From: Apoda limacodes
Lineage: Eukaryota; Arthropoda; Insecta; Lepidoptera; Limacodidae
Assembly: GCA_946406115.1 (NCBI GenBank)
Contig: OX291545.1
Location: forward strand, 5,084,001 to 5,148,000
Reading direction: 5' to 3'
Length of the DNA stretch: 64,000 bases
Positions within the stretch are counted from its first letter, which is position 1. Each line of letters starts with the position of its first letter. Below the pieces are notes generated by a model, which saw nothing but the letters and a program-made list of their open reading frames with translations, had not been told where the DNA came from and searched no databases. The position numbers and the translations under genes are program-made. Positions 10,630 to 21,747 of this stretch are shown here, one piece after another.

Positions 10630-11696
10630 TCAGGTCTTTAAAATGTGTTCTGTTTCAGAGTATCCAAGCGTGCTTAACCATATAGATACTGTGTTATAAG
10701 CTTCTTTTGTGGATAAGTGCTTGATATTACACTTTTTGCTGACCGCATTATAGACAGAAGGATGGAGGAAGGGACGAAACCGTTCAGCATATGACGTTTT
10801 AACTTGGTGTACCGGTGTCCTGAATACTCGTTCCTTTAGAAGCCCGTTATATTCAGTTGAGTTTGTTGAAGCCGAATGGACTGAAGTTGTCATTTTGATT
10901 ATCGCAAGCTGTCGCACGCTCAGAGCACCAGCTTCTTTGTATAGATTGATGGTGGCAAAAAGTCAGGGTTTTCTAAGCATGACTTTTAGGACGTAACGCT
11001 GAGCTCTTTCCAATTGTATCAGACTAGATTTAACAGCACCTCCCCACACTGGGAGGCAATAAGTTTTGATGGCCTCACAAATTGACGAATAGACTATTCT
11101 TAATAATTCTTTGTCCAAAGAGTTACGTAGTAGTTTGAAGGTATAGACTAGTTTTCTTGTTCTAGCGGAAACTGCCTCGATATGTTGTTTAAAGGTAAGC
11201 TTTTCGTCTAATACCAGACCAAGTTACTAAATAGTAGAAGTGTTTTGGATTTTCCTGCCAGAATCTAGCTGAATATCAGAACGTGACTGAGGCCCTGAGG
11301 CCGCAGTTTTGTGGAAGCAGACGTATTTCGTTTTATCGGCGTTTAAAGTCAGTAAATTATTTGAGAGCCATTCTTCCATACCAGTCATTTCTTTCTGTGC
11401 AGCGATGAATCCTCATGAAAAATCACTGCGGTATCATCTGCATAACATATGATTTTGGCGTTCTTTACGGGTAGGAATTTTAGGTCGTTCAAGTAGATCA
11501 AAAATAATGTGGGTCCCTAGAATGCTCCCTTGGGGGACCCCGTAAGTCACAGTTTTAAGTGTGCTGGCGAAAGCACCTATCTTTTCACACTGTAATCTTC
11601 CAGTCAGGTAGCTTTGGAACCAATCCAGGGCTAAACACCTTGTACCTGCCAGCTCAAGTTTTTTCAGCATGAAGGGCGTAGACACCGTGTCAAATG
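10630..11696 (-). pseudogene. LINE RT palm to C-terminus
   Basis: From the nested insertion downward, the minus strand gives 'FDTVSTPFMLKKLELAGTRC', 'ALDWFQSYLTGRLQC', 'VTYGVPQGSILG', then the YADD box (complement of 11433-11444) in a shifted frame. Thumb-region fragments follow, then the C-terminal frame at 10630-10917 with 'FRPFLHPSVYNAVSKKC' and 'YNTVSIWLSTLGYSETE'. The order and spacing are normal for ORF2. Frameshifts near YADD and in the thumb make it non-functional. The poly-Ser start of the frame at 11434-11730 is not protein: it is translated (GAA)n microsatellite from the nested element's tail. Confidence 0.85.
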
Positions 11697-12370
11697 AAGA
11701 AGAAGAAGAAGAAATACTTTTATCTAGCAAATAAGCAACATATTATCGGTACAACAAAACATACAAAAATACAAAAAAAAAGGGTTAGTAACTACAAGTT
11801 TTTGTATTGCATAATGCTAAATAGGGTATCCACTCAGCATAAGCTGCGGCCAAAGCCACAACACTGATTTTCAGTGGAGCCCTTTATTCGCCGTCAGATC
11901 TCCAAAAAAACATACATGCTCGCTGAATTGGCTAAATAAACATATACTATACCGCAGAACATTATACGGAGAAAAAAAAAAAAAATCTATTTCTTTCTTT
12001 AAATACTATCTCTAAAGTATTTTTAACTACTATAACAAAAAAGGAACTGATAAATCAGAATGAGATAGCTATATTAAGTGAGTTGCGTTCTCTACACAAA
12101 TTAAGGCCACCGACTTAATTTCGGTGCATGCTAGTAGACTTCCACTTACATATACAATATCTACATTACTTTAGAATACCATGAATATTTAAATATATAA
12201 ATATACATATAATATAGACATAAATTTAAAATATTTACAACTATGATAGTTTAATATTAAACAACAGAAAAATAGATAAGATTTAAGGTAATTAATTACA
12301 AAAGTTTGAATACCAACCTGTATGGCGTAGTCCTTAGCCTGTCAAAAAAAGGATAAACTAAACACTCCAA
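11697..12370 (-). mobile_element. Nested short retroelement with (TTC)n tail
   Basis: The host LINE RT reads up to 'ISVFLDLA' at 12371 and resumes with 'FDTVSTP' at 11696, so roughly 670 bp were inserted within the DLAKAFD motif. On the minus strand the insert ends in 'ttgctagataaaagtatttc' plus (TTC)n, which looks like a LINE or SINE tail. Inside are poly(A/T) runs and no protein frame. It is probably a strongly 5'-truncated LINE or a non-autonomous element. Confidence 0.75.
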
Positions 12371-13740
12371 TAGCCAAGTCCAAGAATACGCTAATGCATG
12401 CCTTTCCTACGTCAAGATCAGCAGATACGTAGTCTGTCAGTAGACCAGCAGCGTCTTCCGTAGATTTAATCCGTCGAAAGCCGAATTGAACCGGCAAAAG
12501 GAGGCTTTCTAATTCCAGGTAGTTCATCAGGCGTTTATTTACAAGTTTTTCCAGGATTTTTGAGATACCTCCAAGTAGCGATATTGGGCGGTAGTTGCCT
12601 GAATTATCCTTAGGAACTCCTTTGTAGATAGGCACAACTGCCGCTACCTTCCATGATTCGGGAAAAACACCCGTGCTTAGACTAAGGTTATATATATGGG
12701 TTAGGGGCTTAGCTATACAGTCTTTAACATATACCAGGAGTCGATTACTAACGATTATCGAAAATTAATCTATGCCGGAAGCTTTGTCTACATTCAAATT
12801 TATGATTTGGTCCATCACTTCGCATTTGTCTGTGGGTGCTAAGAAAAATGAACTTTGAGGGATCTTAGACTTAGTCGTTAGAACCTTTGATGCCAACGTT
12901 TCTTCGGATATACACTTTTCTCCATTCAGATTCAGAGATCGGTAGGTTCCCCGCTGAGCAATGCTCTTAACAATTTTCCATAATTTTCTTGGATTTTTCT
13001 TGTTTTCTGCCAGCTCTTTTCTTTCATAGTCATTTTTAGTCTTACGAACTTGGGTTGTGTAGAAGTTGCGATACCTCGTGTATATGAGTTTTCGTGATTT
13101 ATCATGCGGGTGTTTACGCGAGTCAGCGTGTAGCTTGTCTTTTTGTCGAGAGCATCGCAATAAACCAGGCGTCTTCCAAGGCTTTATAATACGCTTCCGG
13201 CGACTAATTTCCTTGTAAGATGTGCGCTTAGTGATTTTAGAGCCAAGCACCGAAGCCAAAGTATCAGCAGCTGCCGTAGGACAAGTTTGGTTAAAAACAT
13301 CCAACCAAGCTACTTCGCTAAGTTCGACTCTAATTTCCTCGTAATTGACTTTGGATACGAAGTTTTTACGATAGGTCGGCTTAACTGTGGTAGGATTTTT
13401 GATGCCAGCCATAATCAGATCATGATCCGTTACATCACATCCACAAACAACTGACTCTATTGGATTTTTTGATTTGACAAATTTGTGGTCTAGACATGCG
13501 TTTTTCTTGTTGGTTTAGTTATTGCGGATCTAAGACCAAGACTTGCCATCATACATAAATATGAGGTACGAGAGTCGTCGATTTTGATATTTATGTTAAC
13601 GTCCCCCGCTATCATGATACACTCTCAGGATATTTTTTTTGTGAATAATTCAAGTGATTGTAGGAACGGCCCTGTGTTTGTAAATGATGGGGAGCGATAG
13701 ACACCAAGTATTGAGACATGTGGCATTATGGTAATACTAA
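12371..13740 (-). pseudogene. LINE RT N-terminus, linker and endonuclease end
   Basis: From high to low coordinates the minus strand reads: endonuclease motifs 'IMIAGDVNINIKIDDSR' and a 'TDHDLIM'-type SDH motif (13410-13740, frameshifted); a 215-codon open linker (12765-13412) with 'KPWKTPGLLRCSRQKDKL' and 'YTRYRNFYTTQVRKTKNDY'; then 'STGVFPESWKVAAVVPIYKG' and 'NSGNYRPISLLGGISKILEK' (RT start), 'LPVQFGFRRIKSTEDAA' and 'ISVFLDLA'. The linker also shows 'DKASGID', the usual RT-entry motif. The 5' part of the endonuclease and ORF1 are absent. Confidence 0.85.
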
Positions 13741-13792
13741 CTCACCCAGAAGAAAACATAGCAGTCTATTTACACAATTTATTCACACAGTT

Positions 13793-13996
13793 TTATGAAG
13801 TCCCTGGAAGACCAGCGGGGTCTGGGCCGGAGGGGGAGTGTGCGGGAGTGTGATGTAATGTATGAGGCACAGAATTTACAGGCGAATATAGTGTGTTAAG
13901 TACAGGTGAGAATGGTGCTGTATGTACATGAGGACGAGAAAATGATGCGTCAGAGTCAGCCAGTGTATATGCTGGCTTCAACCGATCTATCGACAC
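13793..13996 (-). pseudogene. Gypsy pol C-terminal tail
   Basis: The frame begins 'MSIDRLKPAYTLADSDASFS' and ends in a Pro/Ser/His-rich tail. 'V-SIDRLKPAY' follows the integrase SH3-like domain in many arthropod Gypsy elements. The stop lies at 13793. An LTR is expected after it on the minus strand but cannot be recognised in 13741-13792. Confidence 0.7.
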
Positions 13997-14216
13997 CGTG
14001 ACTTGACGATTTTTCAGTAAAATTTTGAAAGTCTTATCACCTCTCTCGATAACTTTATGCGGCCCTGAATATGCTGGACAAAACGAGCCATGCGACGCGT
14101 CTTCCCTAAGAAATACATGGTCGCTGGTGGCTAAACCCTTGAATATAAATATTTTTGACGTGGAGTGGCGTGATGCTGGAAATGGCTGCAGATTAGCGGC
14201 AAAAGAGCGCTAGTGA

Positions 14217-15077
14217 TCAGCGTAATCCGAAACACTGACAAATGTAGATTCTACGCTCAAAAAATTCTCCGAGCAGGCGGAGAGGCTCCTCGTATAACAA
14301 CTCAGCAGAGGAAGCCTGCAGATCCTCCTTAAAGGCGCTTCTGATACCCAACAAAACTAACGGAAGGGACTCAGTCCAACTACTGTTCGCATGACACGTG
14401 ATCGCAGCCTTTAAGTGCCGATGAAACCTCTCCACCAAACCATTACATTGCGGGTGGTAAGCTGTGGTGCGGCGATGCCGGTATCCTGTTACCTTAGCGA
14501 GATATTTGAACAGAGCCGATTCAAATTGACTACCACGATCCGTAACGATATCAGTAGGACAGCCGAATCTGGCAATTCACCCCGACAACAACGCTTTTTC
14601 TACCGTCTCGGCAGCGATGTCTGCTATCGGTATTGCCACTGGCCAACGCGTAAAACGATCTACGGCTGTGAGACAATAACGAAAACCATCTGAACTGGAA
14701 AGCGGCCCAATCAAGTCTATATGGACGCAGTCAAATCTGGCGCTCGGCAGATCGAATGTGCCTAATGGTGCAGACACATGTCGCTGAACCTTTGCGCGTT
14801 TGCAGGATAAGCACAAGCGAGACCATACACGGCAATCTTTCCTAACACCAGGCCCGACAAAGCGCTGCGCAACTAGTTTGGCGGTTGCGTTAGCACCAGG
14901 GTGGCTAAGAGAATAAAGAGTTTCGAAAACCTGTTTTCTGAATACTGTGGGAACAAAAGGTCTAGGCGTCGGTGTCCTAACATCACAGTATAACTCAACC
15001 GTACCCCCCAAAATTGTCAACTTCTTTATCCGCAGTGCAAATTCAGCAGAAAGTAAAGTCTTTAGCTCGGGATCCAC
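14217..15077 (-). pseudogene. Gypsy integrase, one nonsense codon
   Basis: The frame at 14577-15077 carries the zinc-binding module ('SLSHPGANATAKLV', 'RLCLSCKRAKV') and the core with 'FDCVHIDLIGPL' (first Asp) and 'AVDRFTRWPVAIPI'. After an in-frame TGA (about 14575) the same frame continues with 'DIVTDRGSQFESALFKYL' (second Asp) and 'TTAYHPQCNGLVERFHRHLK' (Glu of the DDE triad). All three catalytic acids are present. The first His of the HHCC module appears replaced by Tyr (LYSLSHPG). The protein would insert element cDNA into the genome. Confidence 0.85.
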
Positions 15078-15120
15078 TGCCTGCGACTCAGTTAGACGTT
15101 CGAGGTCAACTGGAGCCGAG

Positions 15121-15746
15121 AGAGCCTCAATATAGCCTCAATAGCGCGAGAGAGTGTCGGCTACCACATTGTCCTTACCCGCGATGTGCTGTATGTGTGT
15201 TGTGAATTGGGATATAAAGTCTAAATGTCGGTATTGTCTAGGCTAACAGTTACTTTTTCGTTCGTGGAAAGCTAAACTGAGGGGCCGATGGTCTGTATAA
15301 ATTGTAAAATGCCTTGCCTCTAGTATGTGCCGAAAGTGTTTAATAGCTTCATAAATAGCGAGGAGCTCACGATCATACGGCGAATACTTAAGCTGTGGGG
15401 GGGTTAATTTACTCGAGAAAAATGCGAGAGGTTGCCACTCATTGTCTTTAAATTGCTGTAGCACCGCTCCCATGGCGGTGTCGGACGCGTCGGTGACTAG
15501 AGCAAGTTTGGCAGTGCAGTCTGGATGCGCGAGTAGAGCAACGTTGCAGAGACTCTCCTTGCAGTGATTGAACGCTTGAAGAGCTTGACCGACCAACTTC
15601 ACGGGTTGTGACCCTTTCACAGAACCAACAAGAAGAGCATTTAAAGGAGCCTGGATAAAGGCGGCTCGAGGCAAAAACCTACGATAGTAATTTATCATGC
15701 CTAAAAAACGCTGGAGTTCTTTGACAGTGGACGGGAATCCATGCAA
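15121..15746 (-). pseudogene. Gypsy RT thumb and RNase H
   Basis: The 167-codon frame (15243-15746) starts 'VKELQRFLGMINYYRRFLPR', the classic end of the Ty3/Gypsy RT. It continues into RNase H with 'ALVTDASDTAMGAVLQQ', 'YSPYDRELLAIYEAIKHFRH' and 'FTIYTDHRPLSLAF'. Three acidic catalytic positions are visible (VTDAS, RELLA, YTDHR). A shifted frame below 15243 gives 'AGKDNVVADTLSR', the RNase H end. The enzyme removes template RNA during reverse transcription. The RT active-site YLDD region is missing. Confidence 0.85.
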
Positions 15747-16858
15747 TCAAGGTCCTAGTGTCTATAAAAAGGTAAATAAATTATTAAACATATACGAATT
15801 AACATATGTGCGATGTAAAAATGCTGTAAATGATTGGTTAAAAACCCCTAATTACGACAAAACAGACACACTCACACACACGCACACACACACAAACACT
15901 AACACACACATGATATTTGTAAGTAAAACTTCCATAAATTTAACTTCTACATCACTATTTTCAGGATGTACCAACCTTGTGATCTGTTATTAAAAATTAA
16001 TTGTAAATAAGTATACAATAACATTTTCTTACTACTACTCTTGTACTGATAGCGTATTACCTACCTATATAGCCTACATAATTTAAATCTAGTATTATAC
16101 TTTCTTTATTAAAATACTTTTCTAATAATGCATTGTAATAATTAAGTACACAACAACAATAACATTATAATATAATTAGTTAAGTCATAGGTATAAGTTA
16201 CAAAAGACTTCTTGTTCATATTTGTATATTAAGATTTTTTTTATATTGCAAGTTAGTAGATAATGGTTTCCTCGAAATTTCTTAAGTTAAGCAGTTTAAG
16301 CAGTAGTCTTTGTAGCTAGTTGTGGATTCTCATAATGCATTGGTACGCATGCGCGGTGATTGTGAGATGCACTTGTTATAGTCTACCCACATATTACGTT
16401 TTTGTTATTAAATACAACTGACTATTAACTCAAACTTGTATACTTAATATTACGTTAAGTGCGATTATACCATAACTTAATTAGTCTATTTATATAACTT
16501 AGTCATATAGTTAATTTTACATATCTATGTCACTTGGAAGAAACTAGTATCTAAGATACAGGCTAGACCTAGTTTAGATACTAATGAACCGACCACATAA
16601 CTTAAAGTGTTTTCTGTTCGTTCATCTAATGCACCGAGTGTTAATAATCATATTTTATTTGGCTGTGATACAGATGTTAGTACATAAATCCTTGTTTCTT
16701 GGCTAGGTTACTATGATGCTGAGCGCATTGCACGGCGAACAGGACACCTAATTTATCTCTTTTATACCTACTTACCAATGTACTTTAGACACAGTTATAA
16801 GGAATCATCTATCCATAGTGTATGAAAGTGAAACAATAAACGATTTATTTATTATTAT
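15746..16858 (+). mobile_element. Sense LINE 3' fragment (ORF2 end and 3' UTR)
   Basis: The coding tail 'QGPSVYKKVNKLLNIYELTY' and 'NDWLKTPNYDKTDTL' matches the ORF2 C-termini at 10630-10917 ('PSVYNAV...WLSTLGYSETE') and 56603-56941. The sequence then runs into a CA-rich microsatellite (15866-15912), as in the other two copies. About 950 bp of AT-rich 3' UTR follows, ending 'gaaacaataaacgatttatt' plus TTATTA repeats (about 16831-16858). The 5' truncation point coincides with the break in the Gypsy element, so this LINE probably inserted into it. Confidence 0.65.
15866..15912. repeat. CA-rich microsatellite
   Basis: ACTCACACACACGCACACAC-type units follow the ORF2 tail of the sense LINE fragment. 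The apparent Thr-His repeats in the reading frame are translated microsatellite. Confidence 0.9.
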
Positions 16859-17070
16859 GCTCTCATTTTTCACGGCTCCACGTGGCAAGAGGTTAAAAAT
16901 CTAGCCGAAAAGGGTCTGAGGAAGGTAGTTTTTCTGCTCCATCTAAACTTCTTGACTTTAAACTTGCCTAAAACGCAATACATAACTTTCACAACTACTA
17001 AACGGATAAATTTTGATGAACAAAACTTAAAAAATACAGGTCAATACATGTCAAAACTACGATATACATA
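16859..17070. other. Short non-coding stretch
   Basis: No frame or repeat recognised. Gypsy RT palm sequence, expected here if the LINE had simply interrupted that element, is not present. Confidence 0.35.
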
Positions 17071-17215
17071 ATTATACAACAAGTGAAAAAAATTATATCT
17101 CGGTCCTTTGTAACCCTCGTTCCGCGCAGGATTCTACTCTAGCATCATTCGCTGCTCTCGGGATCCAATCGAGTCTCTCGAATTAAATTCCCTCTTTTTT
17201 CACTTGTTGTATAAT
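17071..17215. mobile_element. MITE, 145 bp, 21-bp perfect TIRs
   Basis: The left end 'ttatacaacaagtgaaaaaa' (17072-17091) is the exact reverse complement of 'ttttttcacttgttgtataa' (17195-17214), extended by one more base on each side. The 103-bp interior is GC-richer and non-coding. Perfect TIRs on a short non-coding body define a non-autonomous DNA transposon. A target duplication is unclear (TA would be possible). Confidence 0.85.
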
Positions 17216-17868
17216 CTACTATTATAGTTAAGTCACTTAAATTTAAATATATACTTCTTACCACTTATTTAATTTATTTAATAGTACAGGCACGTCACAC
17301 CACAACACTTCACCCCGTAAGGGAATGAAGAGGATAGAAAAGTTTGTATGGGAACTGATATATTAAAAAATTAACAACAAAGGCGTAAACGGTGCGCAAG
17401 TACATATTCCCATGTAGTGTGAATGAGTAGGCTACTAAAGCAAGTACTTAGATATAGTTCATATGCAATAATGTTTCTGAATTCATAAGGTTTTTTTTTA
17501 AGTCAACCCCTTAAAGTATGAAAGGGCATGTAAATTTTTTCTTGTCAAAGGTTTTTATCAAGTGAGTGACAAAGATTTTGGAATTTCTGTATGGCTATCG
17601 GTTTCTTTTAGATAAATTTTGATAAAGGTACTTTAACAATGTACTGTTACGAGCTGCATCAAGCAGACGACAAATTGTCACTAACACTTTAAGTCGCTGA
17701 ACACAACAAACGAACAATGAGGTCGACTCCAGATTCACGAAACTTATTAACATAAAAAGAAAAATCATTTTCAATGAGCACTTTCAATAGTGCTCTCGGA
17801 TTGATGTCGGTCTGTTTATCCTGTAGTACTTATTGTCTTCATCTTGTCGAGCTTTGTTTTCTGATTCA
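17216..17868. other. AT-rich stretch, no gene seen
   Basis: No family-like frame. Nothing notable before the minisatellite. Confidence 0.35.
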
Positions 17869-17923
17869 CTGCGTTACGCGTTACGTTACGAGTTACGCGT
17901 TACGTTACGAGTTACGCGTTACG
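17869..17923. repeat. 19-bp minisatellite (GTTACG-based)
   Basis: 'acgagttacgcg' occurs at 17888 and 17907, a 19-bp period. The unit itself is made of GTTACG/GTTACGC sub-repeats that continue on both sides for about 55 bp. Confidence 0.85.
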
Positions 17924-18079
17924 AGAACCTTCTCTAGAGAAAAAGTTTCGCAATCAATCTTAGAGCTTTCGCTAAAGTGTTTCCTTTTTCATTTCAATTT
18001 TATTTATTCAATTCAGTTCTTAAACGAACTTTGCGTATATTTTAAAATGGATTTTACAAATGAGTTGAACAAAGTTATA

Positions 18080-18420
18080 TGAATACTAGCTGACCGGCGA
18101 ACGTTGTTTATTTTGTTAAAACAGCTGCCGCACCAACCTATTGTGAAAAGTTTGTATTAATTCAGAAACCTTCCTCGGCGTGTGCACAAGAACCTACCAA
18201 AATTTCATTACAATCGGTTTACCCTTATTGCGCAAGTCCGACTCGTACTTGACCCTCTCGGAAAATACTTTCTTATCGGATGCCTACGTCATACATAGAA
18301 CACTCCCTCCAAGTTTCAGGTCTCTACGATCAGCGGTTTAGGCTGTACGTTGATCCGTCCGTCAGTCATTCAGTACAAAGCATTTTATATTTATAGACTA
18401 CCTTTTGCTAGCGGCTTCGC
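18080..18420 (+). repeat. Dispersed repeat with 'CTAGCTGACCGGCGAACGTT' and 'TCGGATGCCTACG'
   Basis: The segment starts 'actagctgaccggcgaacgt' and ends 'gctagcggcttcgcccgccc', both familiar termini of repeats scattered in insect genomes. The inner part 'ttcttatcggatgcctacgt' and 'ctccaagtttcaggtctcta' recurs at 21570-21640 and, inverted, at 31820-31865. It is non-coding and of unassigned class. Confidence 0.6.
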
Positions 18421-18622
18421 CCGCCCTTAATTTGGTTATCGGCGTAGGATTCCTACGGCAACTCCTCAATTATAGAAAATAAAACCTTGACATCAAAACA
18501 CTTGACGTTCTATCTCTCTGTCTCCCTCGCTTACTTTCTCTCCCTCTCTCTCTTTCTCAAAAATAATAAATAATTAAGTACTAAAAATTTGAATTAGGTA
18601 ATGGATTAACCTCGCGATTTTC

Positions 18623-20425
18623 TTTTTTTTTTATACCACTTAGGTAGCAAACAAGCTTACGGTTCGCCTGGTGGTAAGCGGTCAACACCACGGGTATCAC
18701 TCGCGCGTTGCCGACCCTTCAGAAATCTAATAACTTCTTTCTTCAAGAACCCCATACTGTAGTTCTTCGAGAAAACCTTGGCAGGGAGCTCATTCCACAA
18801 CTTAAGCATTCGCGGGAGGAAGTTCCTCTGAAACCGCACTGTACGAGACCATTTCGGTTCTAACGTGTGAGAATGAATTCCCTGCCGAAGGCGAGCGGTG
18901 CGATGGTAGAAAATAGCCATAGGCATCATTTCGAACAATTCCTCAGAACACAACCCATTGTACAACAGGGAGGCAAAGTCTCTCTTCAGACTTAAGGGCT
19001 TGATACCGCAAGTGAGTTTGGAATCGTCGACAATTCTCACAGCCCGTCGTTGAACCGAGTCAAAAGGGCCAAGATGGTATCCGGGTGTACCCACTCAGAG
19101 ATGGGAGCAGTACTCCATATGGGGACGAACTTGCGACTGGTCCTGCATATGATCTCGGAACTGAACTTTGCTAGAGATAACAACACCAAGGATCCCGATG
19201 CTCTTGGAGATGTAGAGGGAAGTGTTATGGAATTGTGGGACCACAGTGAATGGTGAACGTTTAGACTTGTAGGGTTGAATCGGACCAAGTTTATACGTCC
19301 CCAGTCAGAGACCTTAGACTGTGTGGTCTCTATTTGAAACACAAGTTCTCCGCGGTTTTCCTTCACAACGGAACGAGGGATCTTTGCACGACCCCTGTAA
19401 TAAACGTCTCCAGTACTGTCATCTGCATAAAAATGCATATTGTTAATGTCCAACATGTCATTGATATGCAGTAGAAACAGCGTATAGGACAGGACAAAGC
19501 CTTGCGGGACACCAGCAATAATGTCCATGCTATCAAAGCAACTACTTTCAACTACGGTTCGTTTGCGTCTGCTGGACAAAAAGCTAGCCACCCATTTGCA
19601 AAAACCCTCGGGCACTCCGTAAGATGGCAACTTCGATAGGAGAACCCGGTGCCAGACCCGATCGAACGCCTTCTCTATATCCAAGCTACATGCCAATACC
19701 TCCACCTGACTCTCAATGGCTAGTGCCCATCGGTGTGTGGTCACTAGTCGAGCGACCGTGGCGAAAGCCATATTGACGGTCACTGACCAGGTCGTGTTCT
19801 TCTAGGTTTCTTCGAATCTGTGTGTTGAACACACGCTCCATCACCTTGGAGAGGAGAGAGGTAACAGCGATAGGCCTGTAATTCGATGGATCTGATCTTT
19901 CGCCCTTCTTGGGCCTGGGTGCACATTCGCAGTCTTTCATGAAGACGGAAATTGCCTATTGTGGTAGGAAAGCGCGAAGAGACGCGTGAGTACAGGACAT
20001 AACTCAGGAGCACTATGCTTAAGCACCACTGCTGGTATACTACTACTGGCCCACTCGACTTATGAACGTCTAGAGAAAGCAACGCCCGCCGGACCTCCCG
20101 CTGTATTATGGAGATTTTCGGCATGGCCTTACCGCACCACGGTGTAGTAGGTGTTACAGCGCCTTCGTCGTTCATATTCGAGTTTAAGGCAAAGAGACTG
20201 CCCAGTAGATCGGCTTTCTCTTTAGCACTATGGGCCAAGTCACCATCGGTCTTTCGCAGTAGTGGTAACGACGACTGGCAAAAGTTCCCTCCGGCAGCTT
20301 TGGCAAGCGACCAGAAAGCACGACTCCCAGAAGGATAGCTCGCAAGTCGCCCACCTATTTTGCCGATGAATTGGAATTTTGCTCTGACAGTTGCTTTCTT
20401 ACTGAACCTCGAGGCAGCATTTAAT
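18623..20425 (-). mobile_element. Antisense Jockey-clade LINE, 5'-truncated
   Basis: The minus strand ends 'gtttgctacctaagtggtat' followed by poly(A) (plus-strand T/A run 18623-18636). This is the recognisable 3' terminus of a lepidopteran Jockey family that also left short sense copies at 31395-31703 and 51742-51868. The coding region runs upward to about 20425, where it ends in the linker before the RT. It is one of the less damaged elements in the window. Confidence 0.85.
18657..20238 (-). pseudogene. Jockey LINE reverse transcriptase
   Basis: In order on the minus strand: linker 'KEKADLLGSLFALNSNMNDE' (19780-20238); RT start 'PRPKKGERSDPSNYRPIAVT' and 'DRQYGFRHGRSTSD' (19713-19940); a 248-codon frame (19037-19783) with 'LACSLDIEKAFDRVWHRVLL' (first catalytic Asp), 'IIAGVPQGFVLS' and 'HFYADDSTGD' (YADD intact, complement of 19418-19429); and the C-terminal frame 18657-19094 with 'GPFDSVQRRAVRIVDD' and 'FYHRTARLRQGIHSHTLEP'. 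Three frameshifts separate the blocks. Both RT catalytic motifs survive, so decay is moderate. Confidence 0.85.
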
Positions 20426-21084
20426 TAGCATTTTAACTCAGAAATATTCGGATCCTTATTATAACGAGCCGTGTTCCATACCTTTTGGTGCTCCATACAT
20501 ACTTTGAACCCCCGTTTTGGGGGTAGTTTTGGAAATTGCTTTCTTAGCGCACGTCTACATCATAAAAGCTATATTTGTGCTAAATTTCAGCTCGATACGT
20601 CCAGTGGACGGAACTGTGCGTTGAAGATCTGTCAGTCAGTCAGTCAGTAATAGTTACTTTGGGCTAACGCTAACTTTAACCCGTGACTTTGTTTGCGTAA
20701 AATGTAAATTTTTAAATAATACATACCGCCCTTCCCCCTCTTACTTACTACGTACTTGATCATTATTTTGCTGTGATGTTATTTTAAAACTACTCCTGAG
20801 ATATTCACTGAAATCGAATAATGTAAAGTGCAATTTCGTTTTAAATTAAATACTTGTGATGAATAATTCATTATTTTAAAACAAATTTGATTAGCATAAA
20901 AAAGATTATAGTGCGCCATCCTTAAAAGATAGACATATGCTGTCACGGACTTTTTTAAGAACATTTAAATGGGAACAATTCTGTCATACACAATTTTTCA
21001 TTAGTGCTTCGCTGCTATTAGTCTTAGCGTGATGATATATAGCCTATAGCCTTCCTTGATAATCAAACACCTAAAATAGGTATT
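20426..21084. other. Stretch with repeat remnants, no gene
   Basis: It includes 'tcttagcgcacgtctacatc' and 'ggacggaactgtgcgttgaa' followed by (GTCA)n near 20632-20647, which resembles the same dispersed class as 18080-18420. The rest is AT-rich. Confidence 0.45.
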
Positions 21085-21660
21085 GGGCTTGGGATTATGA
21101 CTAAGAAATTTCACAGTTCGTTTGTATGAAGCCCTCTGCAAGGCGCCGTGATTTGTATCCTCTTAAGCTTAGATACCTTCAAATGAAGTACTAATATAGT
21201 ACGGTGACTTTCGATACATTCCAATTTTAAAAAGTATTTGCTTATGTTTTTGAGTGAGTTCGACCTTTTTTGAATAAAATTGGATTGAGTTTTCAAACTT
21301 GTGTCAAAATAAAATGTAATTTAAATCAAAAGCACTAAGGAGTATTGATACCAACTTCGAAGCAAATCACCACCAAAATAACTTTCTACCCCTTTTTAAC
21401 CCCATTAGGGGATGAATTTTAATAAAATATGAAACACTTCTTCTTTCATCAATTCTGTTAAATAAGAGGTTATGCAAAATTAGAAGTAGATTGGACCAAG
21501 GAATCACGGTGTCCCATACAAAATTTGCCCTCCTTTTTCACCTCCTTAGGGGTAGAATTTCGGAAAATCCTTTCTTATCGGATGCCTACGTAATTACAAA
21601 GAACACACCCTCCAAGTTTCAGGTCTCCAAGATCAGCTGTTTAGGCTTTTATTTACCAAG
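21085..21660 (+). repeat. Dispersed repeat (copy A), inverted copy at 31785-32175
   Basis: Blocks such as 'gagtattgataccaacttcg', 'ttttaaccccattaggggat', 'gaccaaggaatcacggtgtc', 'catacaaaatttgccctcct' and 'tcttatcggatgcctacg' occur in reverse-complement order at 31785-32175. The first 90 bp ('ttatgactaagaaatttcac', 'aaggcgccgtgatttgtatc') recur at 39870-39990. The family is non-coding; short ORFs across it are shadows. Confidence 0.65.
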
Positions 21661-21747
21661 ACTTTTTTTCGGAACTCTCTTGCTTGAACTGCAATTTTAT
21701 AACCAACGCAGATGGCTAAATTAATATTAGCCAGCGCTACCTATTAT

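Larger units (their letters stand above)
10353..13740 (-). mobile_element. Antisense Jockey/CR1-like LINE with a nested insertion
   Basis: The 3' tail, read on the minus strand, is a TTCTTTA/TTTATTC simple repeat (10353-10375). The body carries, from 3' to 5': a GT-rich 3' UTR microsatellite (10510-10625), the ORF2 C-terminus, RT, linker and the end of an endonuclease domain. It stops near 13740, next to Gypsy sequence. A second element interrupts the RT at 11697-12370. Its RT motifs closely resemble those of the sense LINE at 54552-57379, so the two belong to related families. Confidence 0.8.
13790..15746 (-). mobile_element. Antisense Gypsy (Ty3-like) retrotransposon, pol remnant
   Basis: The 3' half of pol is present from the RT thumb to the integrase C-terminus. 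No LTRs, gag or RT palm were found. The high-coordinate end is cut at 15746, exactly where a sense LINE fragment begins; the low-coordinate end runs into the truncated LINE at 13740. Its base composition is clearly more GC-rich than that of its neighbours. Confidence 0.85.

Noticed and set aside
11434..11730. Poly-serine N-terminus (SSSSSS) of a frame
   Set aside because: It is the (GAA)n/(TTC)n tail of the nested element read in frame, not part of the reverse transcriptase.
14025..15205. Plus-strand frames across the Gypsy remnant
   Set aside because: They overlap the clearly recognisable minus-strand integrase and RNase H and have no motifs.
15860..15915. Thr-His repeat peptide
   Set aside because: Translated CA microsatellite in a LINE 3' UTR.
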